Assembly: GCF_001905345.1 (NCBI RefSeq)
Contig: NZ_LFBV01000006.1
Span: 466,283-530,282, forward strand
Origin: Streptomyces uncialis
Lineage (GTDB): Bacteria > Actinomycetota > Actinomycetes > Streptomycetales > Streptomycetaceae
Direction of reading: 5' to 3'
Length of the DNA stretch: 64,000 bases
This document shows positions 8,899 to 16,405 of this stretch, piece by piece. The position numbers were made by a program, and so were the translations under genes. The stretch's first letter is position 1; every line of letters starts with the position of its first letter. The notes below the pieces were generated by a model. It ran no database searches. It saw only the letters and a list, made by a program, of their open reading frames with translations, and was not told where the DNA came from.

Positions 8899-8965
8899 CT
8901 TGAGACTAAGGGTGTTGTCCGCCACGCTGTCAAGGGTGTCCACACTCTGAGCCGTACGTCTCAAG
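8899..8965. promoter_or_regulatory. divergent control region with long inverted repeat
   Basis: CTTGAGAC (8899-8906) and GTCTCAAG (8958-8965) form a perfect 8-bp inverted repeat spaced by 51 bp. Between the arms, on the minus strand, are TTGACA (8928-8933) and TTAGTC (8904-8909) 18 bp apart, a good match to a housekeeping promoter for the leftward operon. Its -10 box overlaps the left arm. Related GGGTGTTGTCC and GGGTGTCCAC words also occur inside. The layout suggests a repressor site controlling both directions. Confidence 0.55.
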
Positions 8966-9005
8966 TCGGTTGACGGCGACCCGGATGCCTGTTCCACTTG
9001 TGACC

Positions 9006-9077
9006 ATGCATCCGCAGCAGTGGCTGGTCACACGCTCCCACATCGACTTCGGTCGAGTGTGGTCGGCGTCTTGTTGA
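9006..9077 (+). CDS. 23-residue leader peptide ending in Cys
   Basis: A 24-codon ORF encodes a peptide with RSHIDFGRV at residues 10-18 and SASC before the stop. It matches the short Streptomyces leader peptides of pattern R-x-H-I/V-D-L/F-x-R-x-x-S-x-x-C that precede sulfur-assimilation and related transport genes. The start is ATG at 9006, or in-frame GTG at 9000. No clear Shine-Dalgarno sequence is present, so translation may be nearly leaderless. It lies 444 nt before the binding-protein gene. Expected role: a cysteine-sensing attenuator, where translation through the terminal Cys codon influences transcription of the 9522 gene. The pattern match is clear; the regulatory role is inferred. 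Confidence 0.72.
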   Translation: MHPQQWLVTRSHIDFGRVWSASC

Positions 9078-9521
9078 GCTGACGCCACGCTGCCCGGCCC
9101 CGCGGTTCTCTCTCCGCGCGACGGCCGTCACGCGTTCTCCGAGGCACCGGGCCACCTTCCGCGTCCCGCGCACGGTCCGCCCCGCCGTTCCCGCTGTTCC
9201 CGCCGTTCCGGCGCCCTTTCCCTTTTCGCAGTGCCCGCAGTGCCTTCACACACGTTCGCCAGCTCGGCCCCTCCCCTCAGCAGTGCCCTTCCCGCAGTGC
9301 CCTCGGTGACCGCCGGCGGGTGACCCGCTCCGGCGGGACCCGCGGCCGGCCGCTTCCCGACCGCTTCCCGACAGCTCCGCCGCGCCCCGCGCGGCCCGAC
9401 CGGCGACCCCGGACGGGCCGGCCGGCCGCGCCTGGGCCGGGCCGCGCGCACCGCCTTCCCGCCGGGCCTCTCACCTTCCGGTCGTCCGTCTCATCTGTCG
9501 GTACTTGGAGAACGCCACACC
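9078..9521 (+). other. long C-rich untranslated leader, rut-like
   Basis: This 444-nt region between the leader peptide stop and the lipoprotein start has no convincing ORF. It is strikingly C-rich and G-poor around 9170-9300, with repeated TTCCCGCYGTTCC and CAGTGCCC words. Such sequence is what Rho loads on in high-GC bacteria. Together with the leader peptide it suggests translation-coupled, Rho-dependent attenuation. Confidence 0.45.
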
Positions 9522-10481
9522 ATGAGTACGTCCACGCTGTCCCGCCATCGCAGTTTCGCCACCTTCGCCCTGATCACGGCCACCGCGCTGACGCTCACCT
9601 CGTGCGGTTCGGACGGGTCGGGCGGATCGGACCCGGGTACCCGGACGGGCGCCGCGAAGAACGCGGACCTCCCGACGACCGATGTGGTGTCCTCGCTCGC
9701 CAAGGACCCGGCCGCCGCGGCGCTGCTGCCGGCGGAGGTCCGCGGGAGCGGTGAACTGACCCTCGCGACCAGCGTCGGCGGCAACCCGCCCGGCTCGGCG
9801 TACCTGGACGACGGGAAGACGCTCGTCGGTCAGGACGTGGACTTCGCGGACGCGGTGGCGAAGGTGCTGGGCATCGAGCTGAAGCGCGAGGTGGCGAGCT
9901 TCGAGGCGATCCTGCCCGCGCTCGGCAGCGGCAAGTACGACCTGGGCACCGGCAACTTCGGGGTGACGGAGGAGCGCCGCAGGACGATCGACTTCGTGAC
10001 GTACATCAACGACGGCCAGGGCTTCGCCGCGCGCGAGGACAGCGATCTGCCCGAGATCAAGGATCTCAAGCAGCTCTGCGGGCTGAAGGTCGCGACGAGC
10101 GCGGGCACGACGTTCGAGGCGACGCTCCAGGACAACAAGAAGGTGTGCGACGGGCAGAAGGCGTACAGCGTCCAGACGTACAGCGATCAGAGCGCGATCT
10201 GGTCCGCGCTCCAGCAGGGCCGCGCCGATGTGGTGATGAGCACCATCAACGGTCTGCGGTACGCGGTGTCCCATCAGAAGGGGCTGAAGTTCCTGAGCGA
10301 GTTCCACCGGCTGGACGTGGGCTTCGCCTTCAAGAAGAACACCCCGCTGGCCCCCGCCTTCCAGGCCGCGGTCAACAAGCTCATCGAGGACGGGACGTAC
10401 GACAAGATCCTGGCGAAGTGGGGCACGAAGGGCTCCGCCATCAAGACCTCGGAGATCTCCCCGCCGGAGTCCAAGGGCTGA
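9522..10481 (+). CDS. ABC transporter substrate-binding lipoprotein, second
   Basis: 319-residue solute receptor of the amino-acid type. The N-terminus is a lipoprotein signal with lipobox LTSC (lipidated Cys28) and GSDG after it, followed by a Gly/Ser/Thr-rich linker. Family blocks include LVGQDVDFADAVAKVLG, SGKYDLGTGNFGVT and AIWSALQQGRADVV. A GGAG site lies 11 nt before the ATG. It is transcribed away from the permease operon, and its mRNA carries the Cys-ending leader peptide at 9006. Being regulated separately, it may be the high-affinity receptor made in excess for the same permeases. Ligand unknown; cystine, methionine or S-substituted amino acids fit the leader. Confidence 0.88.
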   Translation: MSTSTLSRHRSFATFALITATALTLTSCGSDGSGGSDPGTRTGAAKNADLPTTDVVSSLAKDPAAAALLPAEVRGSGELTLATSVGGNPPGSAYLDDGKTLVGQDVDFADAVAKVLGIELKREVASFEAILPALGSGKYDLGTGNFGVTEERRRTIDFVTYINDGQGFAAREDSDLPEIKDLKQLCGLKVATSAGTTFEATLQDNKKVCDGQKAYSVQTYSDQSAIWSALQQGRADVVMSTINGLRYAVSHQKGLKFLSEFHRLDVGFAFKKNTPLAPAFQAAVNKLIEDGTYDKILAKWGTKGSAIKTSEISPPESKG

Positions 10482-10494
10482 GCACACCCCGGCC

Positions 10495-10568
10495 GCCGGT
10501 CCCGTACCCAGGACCACCCGACACCCCCGGCACCCCAGCACCCCGGCGGCCCTGGGTACGGGACCGGC
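10495..10568. terminator. 18-bp hairpin after lipoprotein gene
   Basis: A perfect 18-bp inverted repeat (10495-10512 with 10551-10568, 38-nt loop) begins 13 nt after the stop codon of the 9522 gene. There is no T tract, as is common in Streptomyces. It probably ends the rightward transcript. Confidence 0.6.
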
Positions 10569-10606
10569 ACCCCGGCGACCCGGCGACCCGAGGTACGGGC
10601 GACCCG

Positions 10607-10730
10607 GGGTACGGGACCGGCACCCCTGCCGTTCCGGTGCGGGTGCCGTACCCCTCCCACCCGGGTGCGGGTCCCGCACCCACGCCCGCCCAGGGACGGG
10701 TCCCGCACTCCCGCCCGCCCAGGGACGGGA
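10607..10730. repeat. mosaic of direct and inverted GC repeats
   Basis: The spacer to the convergent DUF5685 gene holds further copies of GGGTACGGGACCGGCACCCC (10554-10573 and 10607-10626). It also has an imperfect palindrome at 10663-10681 and a direct repeat CGCCCGCCCAGGGACGGG (10683-10700 and 10712-10729). No gene is seen. It probably acts as a bidirectional transcription barrier. Confidence 0.6.
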
Positions 10731-10772
10731 CCGTATCCGGCCGGGCAGGAGGCGAACCGGGCGACGGAAGGA

Positions 10773-12119
10773 TCAGCAGTCGCACCCGCAGTCGCAGCAG
10801 CCGCCCTCGCCGTCCCCGCCGCAGCAGCTACAGCAGTTGCAGCATTCGCCGCACACCCCGCAATCGCAGTTCCCGCACGGTGACGGACGGCGCTCACGCG
10901 ACCAGGGGTCCTCGTACTCGCCACAGCAGAGCTGACACGTGCAGGCGAGTCCGGCCCAGACCAGACAGCCCGCGAGCATCCCCCGCCGGTCCCGGCGCGG
11001 CGGTCCGGGCGGGAAGGGACCACCCGGACCGGGGCCACCGGGTCCGCCGGGCGCGTAAGGCCCGTTCGGGGCGTACGGTCCGTTCGGCGCGTAAGGCCCG
11101 TTCGGCCCGCCGGGTGTGTGCGCACCGGCCGTGTGGGCGGCGCCGGCCGTGTGGGCGGCGCCGGCCGTGTGGGCGGCGCTGGCCGTGTGGGCGGCGCCGG
11201 GTCCGGACAGGGTCCCGTGCGTGCCCGGCGCGGCCTCGTCACCCGCGCCCGGGTGCCCGCAGGAGCGCGACCCGAAGGCGCGGTCCACCGAGTTCCGCAG
11301 TTCATGGGCGAGCAGCACATGGGCGAGTCCGCCGTCGGTGAAGTCGGCCTCGCGCAGCGCCAGACGTATCCCGTGCAGCGCGTCGTCGGCGAGGCGGCGG
11401 GCCTCGGTGAGGTCGGTGCCGGTGGCGGTGAGCGGGTTCCACGCGCCCGTGGCGGCGTCGGTGTCCCGGTCCTCGACGGCGTCCAGGAGATGGGCGAGCC
11501 GGCCGAAGAGGCGTCCGGCCTCGGCGAGCGGCGCGGCGTTGTGGGGTCTGCCGGCGAGGACGGCGGTGTGCGCGAAGGCGGCGGCCGTCGCGGTCTCGGT
11601 GGGTTCGGTGACGGTGAGCAGCGGGGTGCCGGGGCCCGCGAGTGCCTCGATGCCCGGCTGGCGGTCGACCGCGTCGAGCAGGAGCGCGGTGTCGAAGCCC
11701 ACAGCCGTACCGGTACGTTGACCCGCTTTGTCCCAGTTGGTCGCGACACGCCGTGCGGCGACCGCTATGGGCTTTCGAGCCAACAGTCCGTCACCGTCCA
11801 GGACGTGGTCCCGCATCTTGGCCGCGGCGAGCACCAGGGAGACCGCCGCGGCGAGCCTGGCACCCTCCCCACGGGCCACTGAGGCACCACGCATCCCGCG
11901 CAGCGGACAGGGTCCGGCCCGGCGCCGGCCCTCCTCGGCCCGCTCGGCCTGAGCTTCCGTCAGAACCGAGACCAGCAGACCGTCATAGTTGGTGACAAGC
12001 CGGGCGAACTGCCCGTGATCCCTTCGCAGAGCGAGGCACAGGCCGCACAAATGAGCCATCCACGCGGCTCCGAGCCGCTCCCCCAAGCGATGCTTGCAGG
12101 GCCTGACAATGCCGAACAT
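10773..12119 (-). CDS. DUF5685 family protein with Cys-rich tail
   Basis: 448-residue protein of unknown reaction. The conserved N-terminus (MFGIVRPCKHRLGERL, then WMAHLCGLCLALRRDHGQ) is diagnostic of DUF5685, a family of actinomycetes. A central helical domain runs to about residue 300, then a Pro/Ala/Gly linker with PNGPYA and TAGAAH repeats. The last 70 or so residues contain about 20 cysteines in CC and C-x-C clusters, ending CDCGCDC. The N-terminal CGLC and the tail could bind metal, which is inference. The start ATG is supported by the conserved N-terminus. It is divergent from the sflA gene across 286 bp. It has been labelled a regulatory protein in some genomes, without known mechanism. 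Confidence 0.8.
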   Translation of the reverse strand: MFGIVRPCKHRLGERLGAAWMAHLCGLCLALRRDHGQFARLVTNYDGLLVSVLTEAQAERAEEGRRRAGPCPLRGMRGASVARGEGARLAAAVSLVLAAAKMRDHVLDGDGLLARKPIAVAARRVATNWDKAGQRTGTAVGFDTALLLDAVDRQPGIEALAGPGTPLLTVTEPTETATAAAFAHTAVLAGRPHNAAPLAEAGRLFGRLAHLLDAVEDRDTDAATGAWNPLTATGTDLTEARRLADDALHGIRLALREADFTDGGLAHVLLAHELRNSVDRAFGSRSCGHPGAGDEAAPGTHGTLSGPGAAHTASAAHTAGAAHTAGAAHTAGAHTPGGPNGPYAPNGPYAPNGPYAPGGPGGPGPGGPFPPGPPRRDRRGMLAGCLVWAGLACTCQLCCGEYEDPWSRERRPSPCGNCDCGVCGECCNCCSCCGGDGEGGCCDCGCDC

Positions 12120-12339
12120 GACGACGCTCCCCCCGTGCCGTAACCGAATCGGCGCATGCTACCGGCCGGTCCGTTCACCCGGACGCACCGGGCATCACCC
12201 AAACGCCGCGAGAAATCATATTTCACTCACAGTCAGCAGCGTTGTGCCGCAAGACCCTTGGAATCAGGGGACCTCTACCGATTTGCTGTGCACCAGTACC
12301 GTCACGAAAACCCAGCGCGGCGACCAACCCCTTGGCGCG

Positions 12340-12367
12340 TTGTCAGCATCATGGTCGACCATAGGGG
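12340..12367 (+). promoter_or_regulatory. candidate sflA promoter with embedded palindrome
   Basis: TTGTCA (12340-12345) and TAGGGG (12362-12367) are spaced 16 bp apart, about 40 bp before the SepF-like gene. The spacer is almost filled by the perfect 12-bp palindrome ATGGTCGACCAT (12351-12362). A dyad in this position would place a bound protein directly between -35 and -10. The -10 match is poor, so confidence is limited. Confidence 0.4.
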
Positions 12368-12405
12368 GGCGGAACCACGCAAGACCGCTGTGAGAGGAGG
12401 CGTCC

Positions 12406-12855
12406 ATGGGATCGGTGCGCAAGGCGAGTGCCTGGCTTGGCCTCGTCGACGACAACGATGATGAGCGTTACTACGACAGCTACGAGGACGACACGACCGA
12501 CGCGACCGGGAGCCACGGCAACGCCTGGGTGACCGACCCGCGGGTGAAGGTCGCCACGGACACCGCCGAGGAGACCGGCCGCCGCATCGGCACGGTCACC
12601 CCGGACAGTTTCCGGGACGCCCGCGCCATCGGTGAACTGTTCCGGGACGGTGTCCCGGTCATCGTGAACCTCACGGCCATGGAGCCCGGCGACGCCAAGC
12701 GCGTCGTCGACTTCGCGGCCGGTCTGACCTTCGGACTGCGCGGCTCGATCGAGCGCGTGGCCACGCGGGTCTTCCTGCTCACCCCTTCGCACACCGAGAT
12801 CGTCAGCGGCGAGGCCCAGGGCCGTCGCAGCGACGGTTTCTTCAACCAGAGCTGA
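12406..12855 (+). CDS. sflA: SepF-like cell division protein
   Basis: 149-residue SepF-family protein. SepF anchors FtsZ to the membrane; Streptomyces carry SepF plus SepF-like paralogues (SflA, SflB) that modulate septation. The N-terminus (MGSVRKASAWLGL) can form an amphipathic membrane helix, and an acidic linker (DDNDDERYYDSYEDD) follows. The C-terminal SepF fold spans about residues 60-139, with VIVNLTAMEPGDAKRVVDFAAGL and the dimer-forming end. The start has an excellent AGGAGG site 5 nt upstream. Unlike sepF proper, it is not next to ftsZ or divIVA, which supports an Sfl paralogue. The symbol is inferred from family and chromosomal context (close to der, cmk and pyrG), not from alignment. 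Confidence 0.8.
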   Translation: MGSVRKASAWLGLVDDNDDERYYDSYEDDTTDATGSHGNAWVTDPRVKVATDTAEETGRRIGTVTPDSFRDARAIGELFRDGVPVIVNLTAMEPGDAKRVVDFAAGLTFGLRGSIERVATRVFLLTPSHTEIVSGEAQGRRSDGFFNQS

Positions 12856-12943
12856 GGCAGGGCCGCTCACCGGCCGGTTCGGCCGGGGCGTCACCGCCCG
12901 TACCGGGGATCACCCGGACGGGCGACGGAAGGGCCGGGGGGCC

Positions 12944-14134
12944 TTACCGGAAGGCGTCGAGTCCGGTGAGCGCCTTGCCCAGCACGAGCTGATGCATCTC
13001 CACGGTGCCCTCGTAGGTGAGCACCGACTCCAGGTTCGTGGCGTGCCGCATCACCGGGTACTCCAGCGAGATGCCGTTCGCGCCGAGGATCGTCCGGGCG
13101 GTACGGCAGATCTCGATCGCCTCCCGCACGTTGTTGAGCTTGCCGAAGCTGATCTGCTCGGCCCGCAGCGTCCCCGCGTCCATCCGGCGGCCCAGATGAT
13201 GGGCCAGCAGAATGCCCTTGTGCAGCTCGACCGCCATGTCGGCGAGCTTGGCCTGGGTGAGCTGGAAGCCGCCGATGGGCCTGCCGAACTGCTCCCGTGA
13301 CCCGGCGTACGCCAGCGCCGTCTCGAAACTCGACCGGGCCGCGCCCATCGAGCCCCAGACGATCCCGTAGCGCGCGTGCGACAGACAGCCCAGCGGACCG
13401 CGCAGCCCGGTGACCCCGGGCAGCACCGCGTCGGCGGGCAGCCGTACGTCGTCCAGCACCAGCTCACTGGTGACGGAGGCGCGCAGCGACCACTTGTGCT
13501 TGATCTCGGGCGCGCTGAACCCCGGGGCGCCGGTGGGGACGACGAAGCCGCGCACTCCCCCGTCGGTCTGCGCCCAGACCACGGCGACCTGCGCCACGGA
13601 CCCGTTGGTGATCCACATCTTGCGGCCGTTCAGCACCCAGTCGTCACCGTCGCGGCGCGCGTATGTGCGCATCGACCCCGGGTCGCTGCCGTGGTCGGGC
13701 TCGGTCAGTCCGAAGCAGCCGATGAGTTCCCCCGCGGCCATCCCGGGCAGCCACTCCCGGCGCTGCTCCTCGGAGCCGTAGCGGTGGATCGCGTACATCG
13801 CGAGCGAGCCCTGCACGGAGACCAGGGAGCGGATGCCGGAGTCGGCGGCCTCCAGCTCCAGACAGGCGAGGCCGTACTGCACCGCGCTCGCGCCCGCGCA
13901 GCCGTACCCCTCCAGGGACATCCCGAGGGCGCCGAGCGCGCCGAGCTCCCGCGCCAGTTCCCGGACGACGGGCAGCTCGCCGCTCTCGTACCACTCGGCG
14001 ATGTGCGGCAGCACCCGGTCGCGGGTCCAGGCCCGGACGGTGTCCCGGATCGCGAGGTCCTCGGGCTCCAGGAGGTCGTCGATGCCGAGCGGGTCGGCGG
14101 GGTCGAAGGGCGGCGGCTTGGGCGACGCGGACAT
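12944..14134 (-). CDS. acyl-CoA dehydrogenase, glutaryl-CoA dehydrogenase-like
   Basis: 396-residue flavoenzyme that would oxidise an acyl-CoA to the enoyl-CoA and pass electrons to ETF. Family blocks are GCFGLTEPDHGSDPGSM (FAD/substrate site), WITNGSVAQVAVVWA and the C-terminal LTYEGTVEMHQLVLGKALTG, where Glu375 is the expected catalytic base in the glutaryl-CoA dehydrogenase position. The start is ATG at 14132-14134 with GGAGG 7 nt upstream; the longer in-frame ORF would add 27 unlikely residues. It converges on sflA and is followed upstream by an efflux pump gene. Lysine or tryptophan catabolism is the usual role of close relatives; substrate not proven. Confidence 0.88.
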   Translation of the reverse strand: MSASPKPPPFDPADPLGIDDLLEPEDLAIRDTVRAWTRDRVLPHIAEWYESGELPVVRELARELGALGALGMSLEGYGCAGASAVQYGLACLELEAADSGIRSLVSVQGSLAMYAIHRYGSEEQRREWLPGMAAGELIGCFGLTEPDHGSDPGSMRTYARRDGDDWVLNGRKMWITNGSVAQVAVVWAQTDGGVRGFVVPTGAPGFSAPEIKHKWSLRASVTSELVLDDVRLPADAVLPGVTGLRGPLGCLSHARYGIVWGSMGAARSSFETALAYAGSREQFGRPIGGFQLTQAKLADMAVELHKGILLAHHLGRRMDAGTLRAEQISFGKLNNVREAIEICRTARTILGANGISLEYPVMRHATNLESVLTYEGTVEMHQLVLGKALTGLDAFR

Positions 14135-14234
14135 GGGTGTACCTCCGACGACGGAAACTAGCAGCGGTAACCAGGCTCGGGGGCCGACGTTAGCCGGGGG
14201 TCCTCCCGGTGGCAACGGCGACCGGGCCGGAGCG

Positions 14235-15932
14235 TCACACCGTCGCGTCGGCGGAGGTGCGCGAGCCGCTCGCGCTGCGGGGCGAGGGCAGCTCCGCGCC
14301 CGGACCGGACGTCACGGGCTTCGCCGCGGGGGCCGGGCACTCCATGTCCCTCGGCAGCCGCAGCGCGGCCAGCGCGCCGAGCACCAGCAGGGCGGCGCTC
14401 ACCGCGAGCGTCATGTGCAGCCCGTCGACGAAGGAGTCGCGCGCGGCGGTGCGCAGCGTCTCCCCCGCGCCGGGGCCGAGCCGCTCGGACACCTCGTACG
14501 CCTCCCCCAGCGAGTGGCGCGCCGCCTCCTGGGCGCCGCCGGGCACCCCGGGCAGCACGCTGAGGCCGTGTCCGTACGTCGCGTTCATGACGCTGCCGAG
14601 CAGGGCGATGCCGATGCCCGCGCCGAGCTGGTAGGAGGTCTCCCCGATGGCGGCGGCGCCGCCCGCCTGTTCCTCGGGCGCCTCGGCGAGCATCGACTCG
14701 TACGCCCCGAACAGGGTGGTCTCCAGGCCGAAGCCGAGCATCAGGAATCCGCAGAGCAGCAGACCGCGATTGTCCTGGTGGCCCATGAACGTCAGGGTCA
14801 GGACGGCGGTGGCGGTGAGCACGAAGCCGAGGGCGACCATGGTGCGGGGGCCGAAGCGCTGGAGCATCCGGGCTCCGGCGAGACCCGCGGTCATCGCGGC
14901 GACGGTGAGCGGCAGCAGCCGCAGCCCGGTCTCCAGCGGGGACAGCCCGAGGACGAGCTGCAAGTACTGCGCGGCCACGAGTTCGAGGCCGACGAGGGCG
15001 AGCATCGCGAGCACGATGCACCCGACCGAGGTGCTGAACGCGGGCCGCGCGAACAGCCGCAGATCGACCAGCGGATAGGTGCGGCGGCGCTGGCGCCGTA
15101 CGAAGGTGACGAGCAGGGCCGCGCCGCCGATCAGCGGCAGGAGGGTCAGCGGGCCGCCGTCCGCGCCCTCGCCGCCCAGCTGTTTGACGCCGAGGACCAG
15201 GGCGAAGAGTCCGGCGGCGGCCATCAGCGCGCCGACCACGTCCCAGGGTCCGTCGCGGTCGCCGGTGGACTCGGGCAGCAGCAGCCGCCCGATCGGAAGG
15301 CTGATCAGCATCAGGGGGATGTTGATCAGGAAGACGGAGCCCCACCAGAAGTGCTCCAGCAGGAAGCCGCCGACGAGCGGGCCCATCGCCGCGCCGACGG
15401 CGGCGACCGCGCTCCAGACGCCGATGGCGAGGGCGCGTTCGCGTCGGTCGGGGAAGATCTGCCGCAGGATCGAGAGCGTGGCGGGCATGATCATCGCGCC
15501 GCCGACACCGAGCAGGGCGCGGGCCGCGATCAGTACGCCCGCGTCGTCCGCGACGGCGGCGATCGCGGAGGCCACCCCGAACAGCGCGTAGCCGAGGAGC
15601 AGCACCCGGCGGCGGCCGACCCGGTCGCCGAGGGTGCCGAAGAGGATCAGCAGCGAGGCGCAGACCAGCGGGTACACGTCCACGATCCACAGCAGCTCGA
15701 CACCGCTGGGCCGCAGGTCCTCGGTGACGGCGGGGACGGCGACGTGCAGGACGGTCGCGTCGACAGCGACGAGCAGCAGGCTGACACAGAGGACGAGCAG
15801 GACGAGCCAGCGGTTGGCGCCGGGGTCCTTCGGGTCGCCCGGCCGGGCGAGGAGCGTGTCGCGCAGCCTGCCGAGACGCTCGCCGAGCGCGTCCGCGGCT
15901 GCCCGTGCGGCGGCCGTGGTCGTCCCTGGCAT
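14235..15932 (-). CDS. MFS drug efflux transporter, 14-helix DHA2 type
   Basis: 565-residue membrane protein of the EmrB/QacA class, exporting drugs or metabolites by proton antiport. Visible motifs are LLVAVDATVLHVAVPAV in helix 1 (motif D1), GTLGDRVGRRRVLLLG (motif A) and a motif-C-like stretch GAAMGPLVGGFLLEHF. The hydrophobic pattern fits 14 segments, with a C-terminal hydrophilic tail of about 45 residues. The start ATG has GGGAGG 6 nt upstream. It is probably monocistronic, since 100 bp separate it from the downstream dehydrogenase. No regulator gene of TetR or MarR type lies next to it, which is unusual for such pumps. Confidence 0.92.
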   Translation of the reverse strand: MPGTTTAAARAAADALGERLGRLRDTLLARPGDPKDPGANRWLVLLVLCVSLLLVAVDATVLHVAVPAVTEDLRPSGVELLWIVDVYPLVCASLLILFGTLGDRVGRRRVLLLGYALFGVASAIAAVADDAGVLIAARALLGVGGAMIMPATLSILRQIFPDRRERALAIGVWSAVAAVGAAMGPLVGGFLLEHFWWGSVFLINIPLMLISLPIGRLLLPESTGDRDGPWDVVGALMAAAGLFALVLGVKQLGGEGADGGPLTLLPLIGGAALLVTFVRRQRRRTYPLVDLRLFARPAFSTSVGCIVLAMLALVGLELVAAQYLQLVLGLSPLETGLRLLPLTVAAMTAGLAGARMLQRFGPRTMVALGFVLTATAVLTLTFMGHQDNRGLLLCGFLMLGFGLETTLFGAYESMLAEAPEEQAGGAAAIGETSYQLGAGIGIALLGSVMNATYGHGLSVLPGVPGGAQEAARHSLGEAYEVSERLGPGAGETLRTAARDSFVDGLHMTLAVSAALLVLGALAALRLPRDMECPAPAAKPVTSGPGAELPSPRSASGSRTSADATV

Positions 15933-16117
15933 GCGGTACCTCCCGGATGGTCGCTCACCCTCGGCGGACCCGCGGGAGGGGCTTCCCGCGGCGTCGGGAG
16001 TGGGGACGCTCCCGGTCCGGTCACACAGAGCGAGTGAGCGGCCAGCGTACGCGAGTCACCCGGGGCCCCGGGTGGCGGACCTCCCCCCGTCCGGGTCGGC
16101 GCGTGTGGCGTGCGCCA

Positions 16118-16161
16118 CTCGTGTCCGCCGGTGCGCCCCGTGCCGCGCCGGCGGACACGAG
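16118..16161. repeat. 14-bp perfect inverted repeat, stem-loop
   Basis: Arms 16118-16131 and 16148-16161 are perfectly complementary over 14 bp around a 16-nt loop. It sits in the 473-bp gap between the efflux pump start and the PAP2 gene start, so it is not at the end of any visible gene. The rest of the gap includes an AT-richer stretch (16235-16345) without a convincing ORF. Confidence 0.65.
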
Positions 16162-16392
16162 GAGCGGGCGGTCCAAGATCGCCGGTGAGCGGCCGGGGAA
16201 TTCCTGGCCGGCGGCCGGTGAACAGAATTCGTCCCGCCCATAAAGCCCGCTTGTCATAGTGCGGCGGAAATAGATGAGAAGTCCCTCATGCAATAAGGCC
16301 GATGCCGTATTGACAGTGGCAACTGAGAGGAATGCCACATCACATGGTCATCACAAAGCGAGGGATTGGACGTCGCCGGGTGCGCGCCCCTG

Positions 16393-16398
16393 TAACGT
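16393..16398 (+). promoter_or_regulatory. -10 box TAACGT for leaderless PAP2 mRNA
   Basis: TAACGT ends 7 nt before the GTG start of the PAP2 gene. No Shine-Dalgarno sequence lies between, so the transcript probably begins at or next to the start codon. No clear -35 box is visible. Confidence 0.5.
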
Positions 16399-16405
16399 CG
16401 ATTGA

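Noticed and set aside
1..11000. Island b as a mobile element
   Set aside because: No integrase, transposase, tRNA edge or flanking direct repeats; codon use and GC match the rest.
12944..15932. Biosynthetic gene cluster around dehydrogenase and efflux pump
   Set aside because: No synthase, tailoring or regulator genes accompany them; two genes are not enough.
16021..16338. Leftward ORF upstream of the efflux pump
   Set aside because: It runs through a perfect 14-bp stem-loop and has no ribosome binding site or motif.
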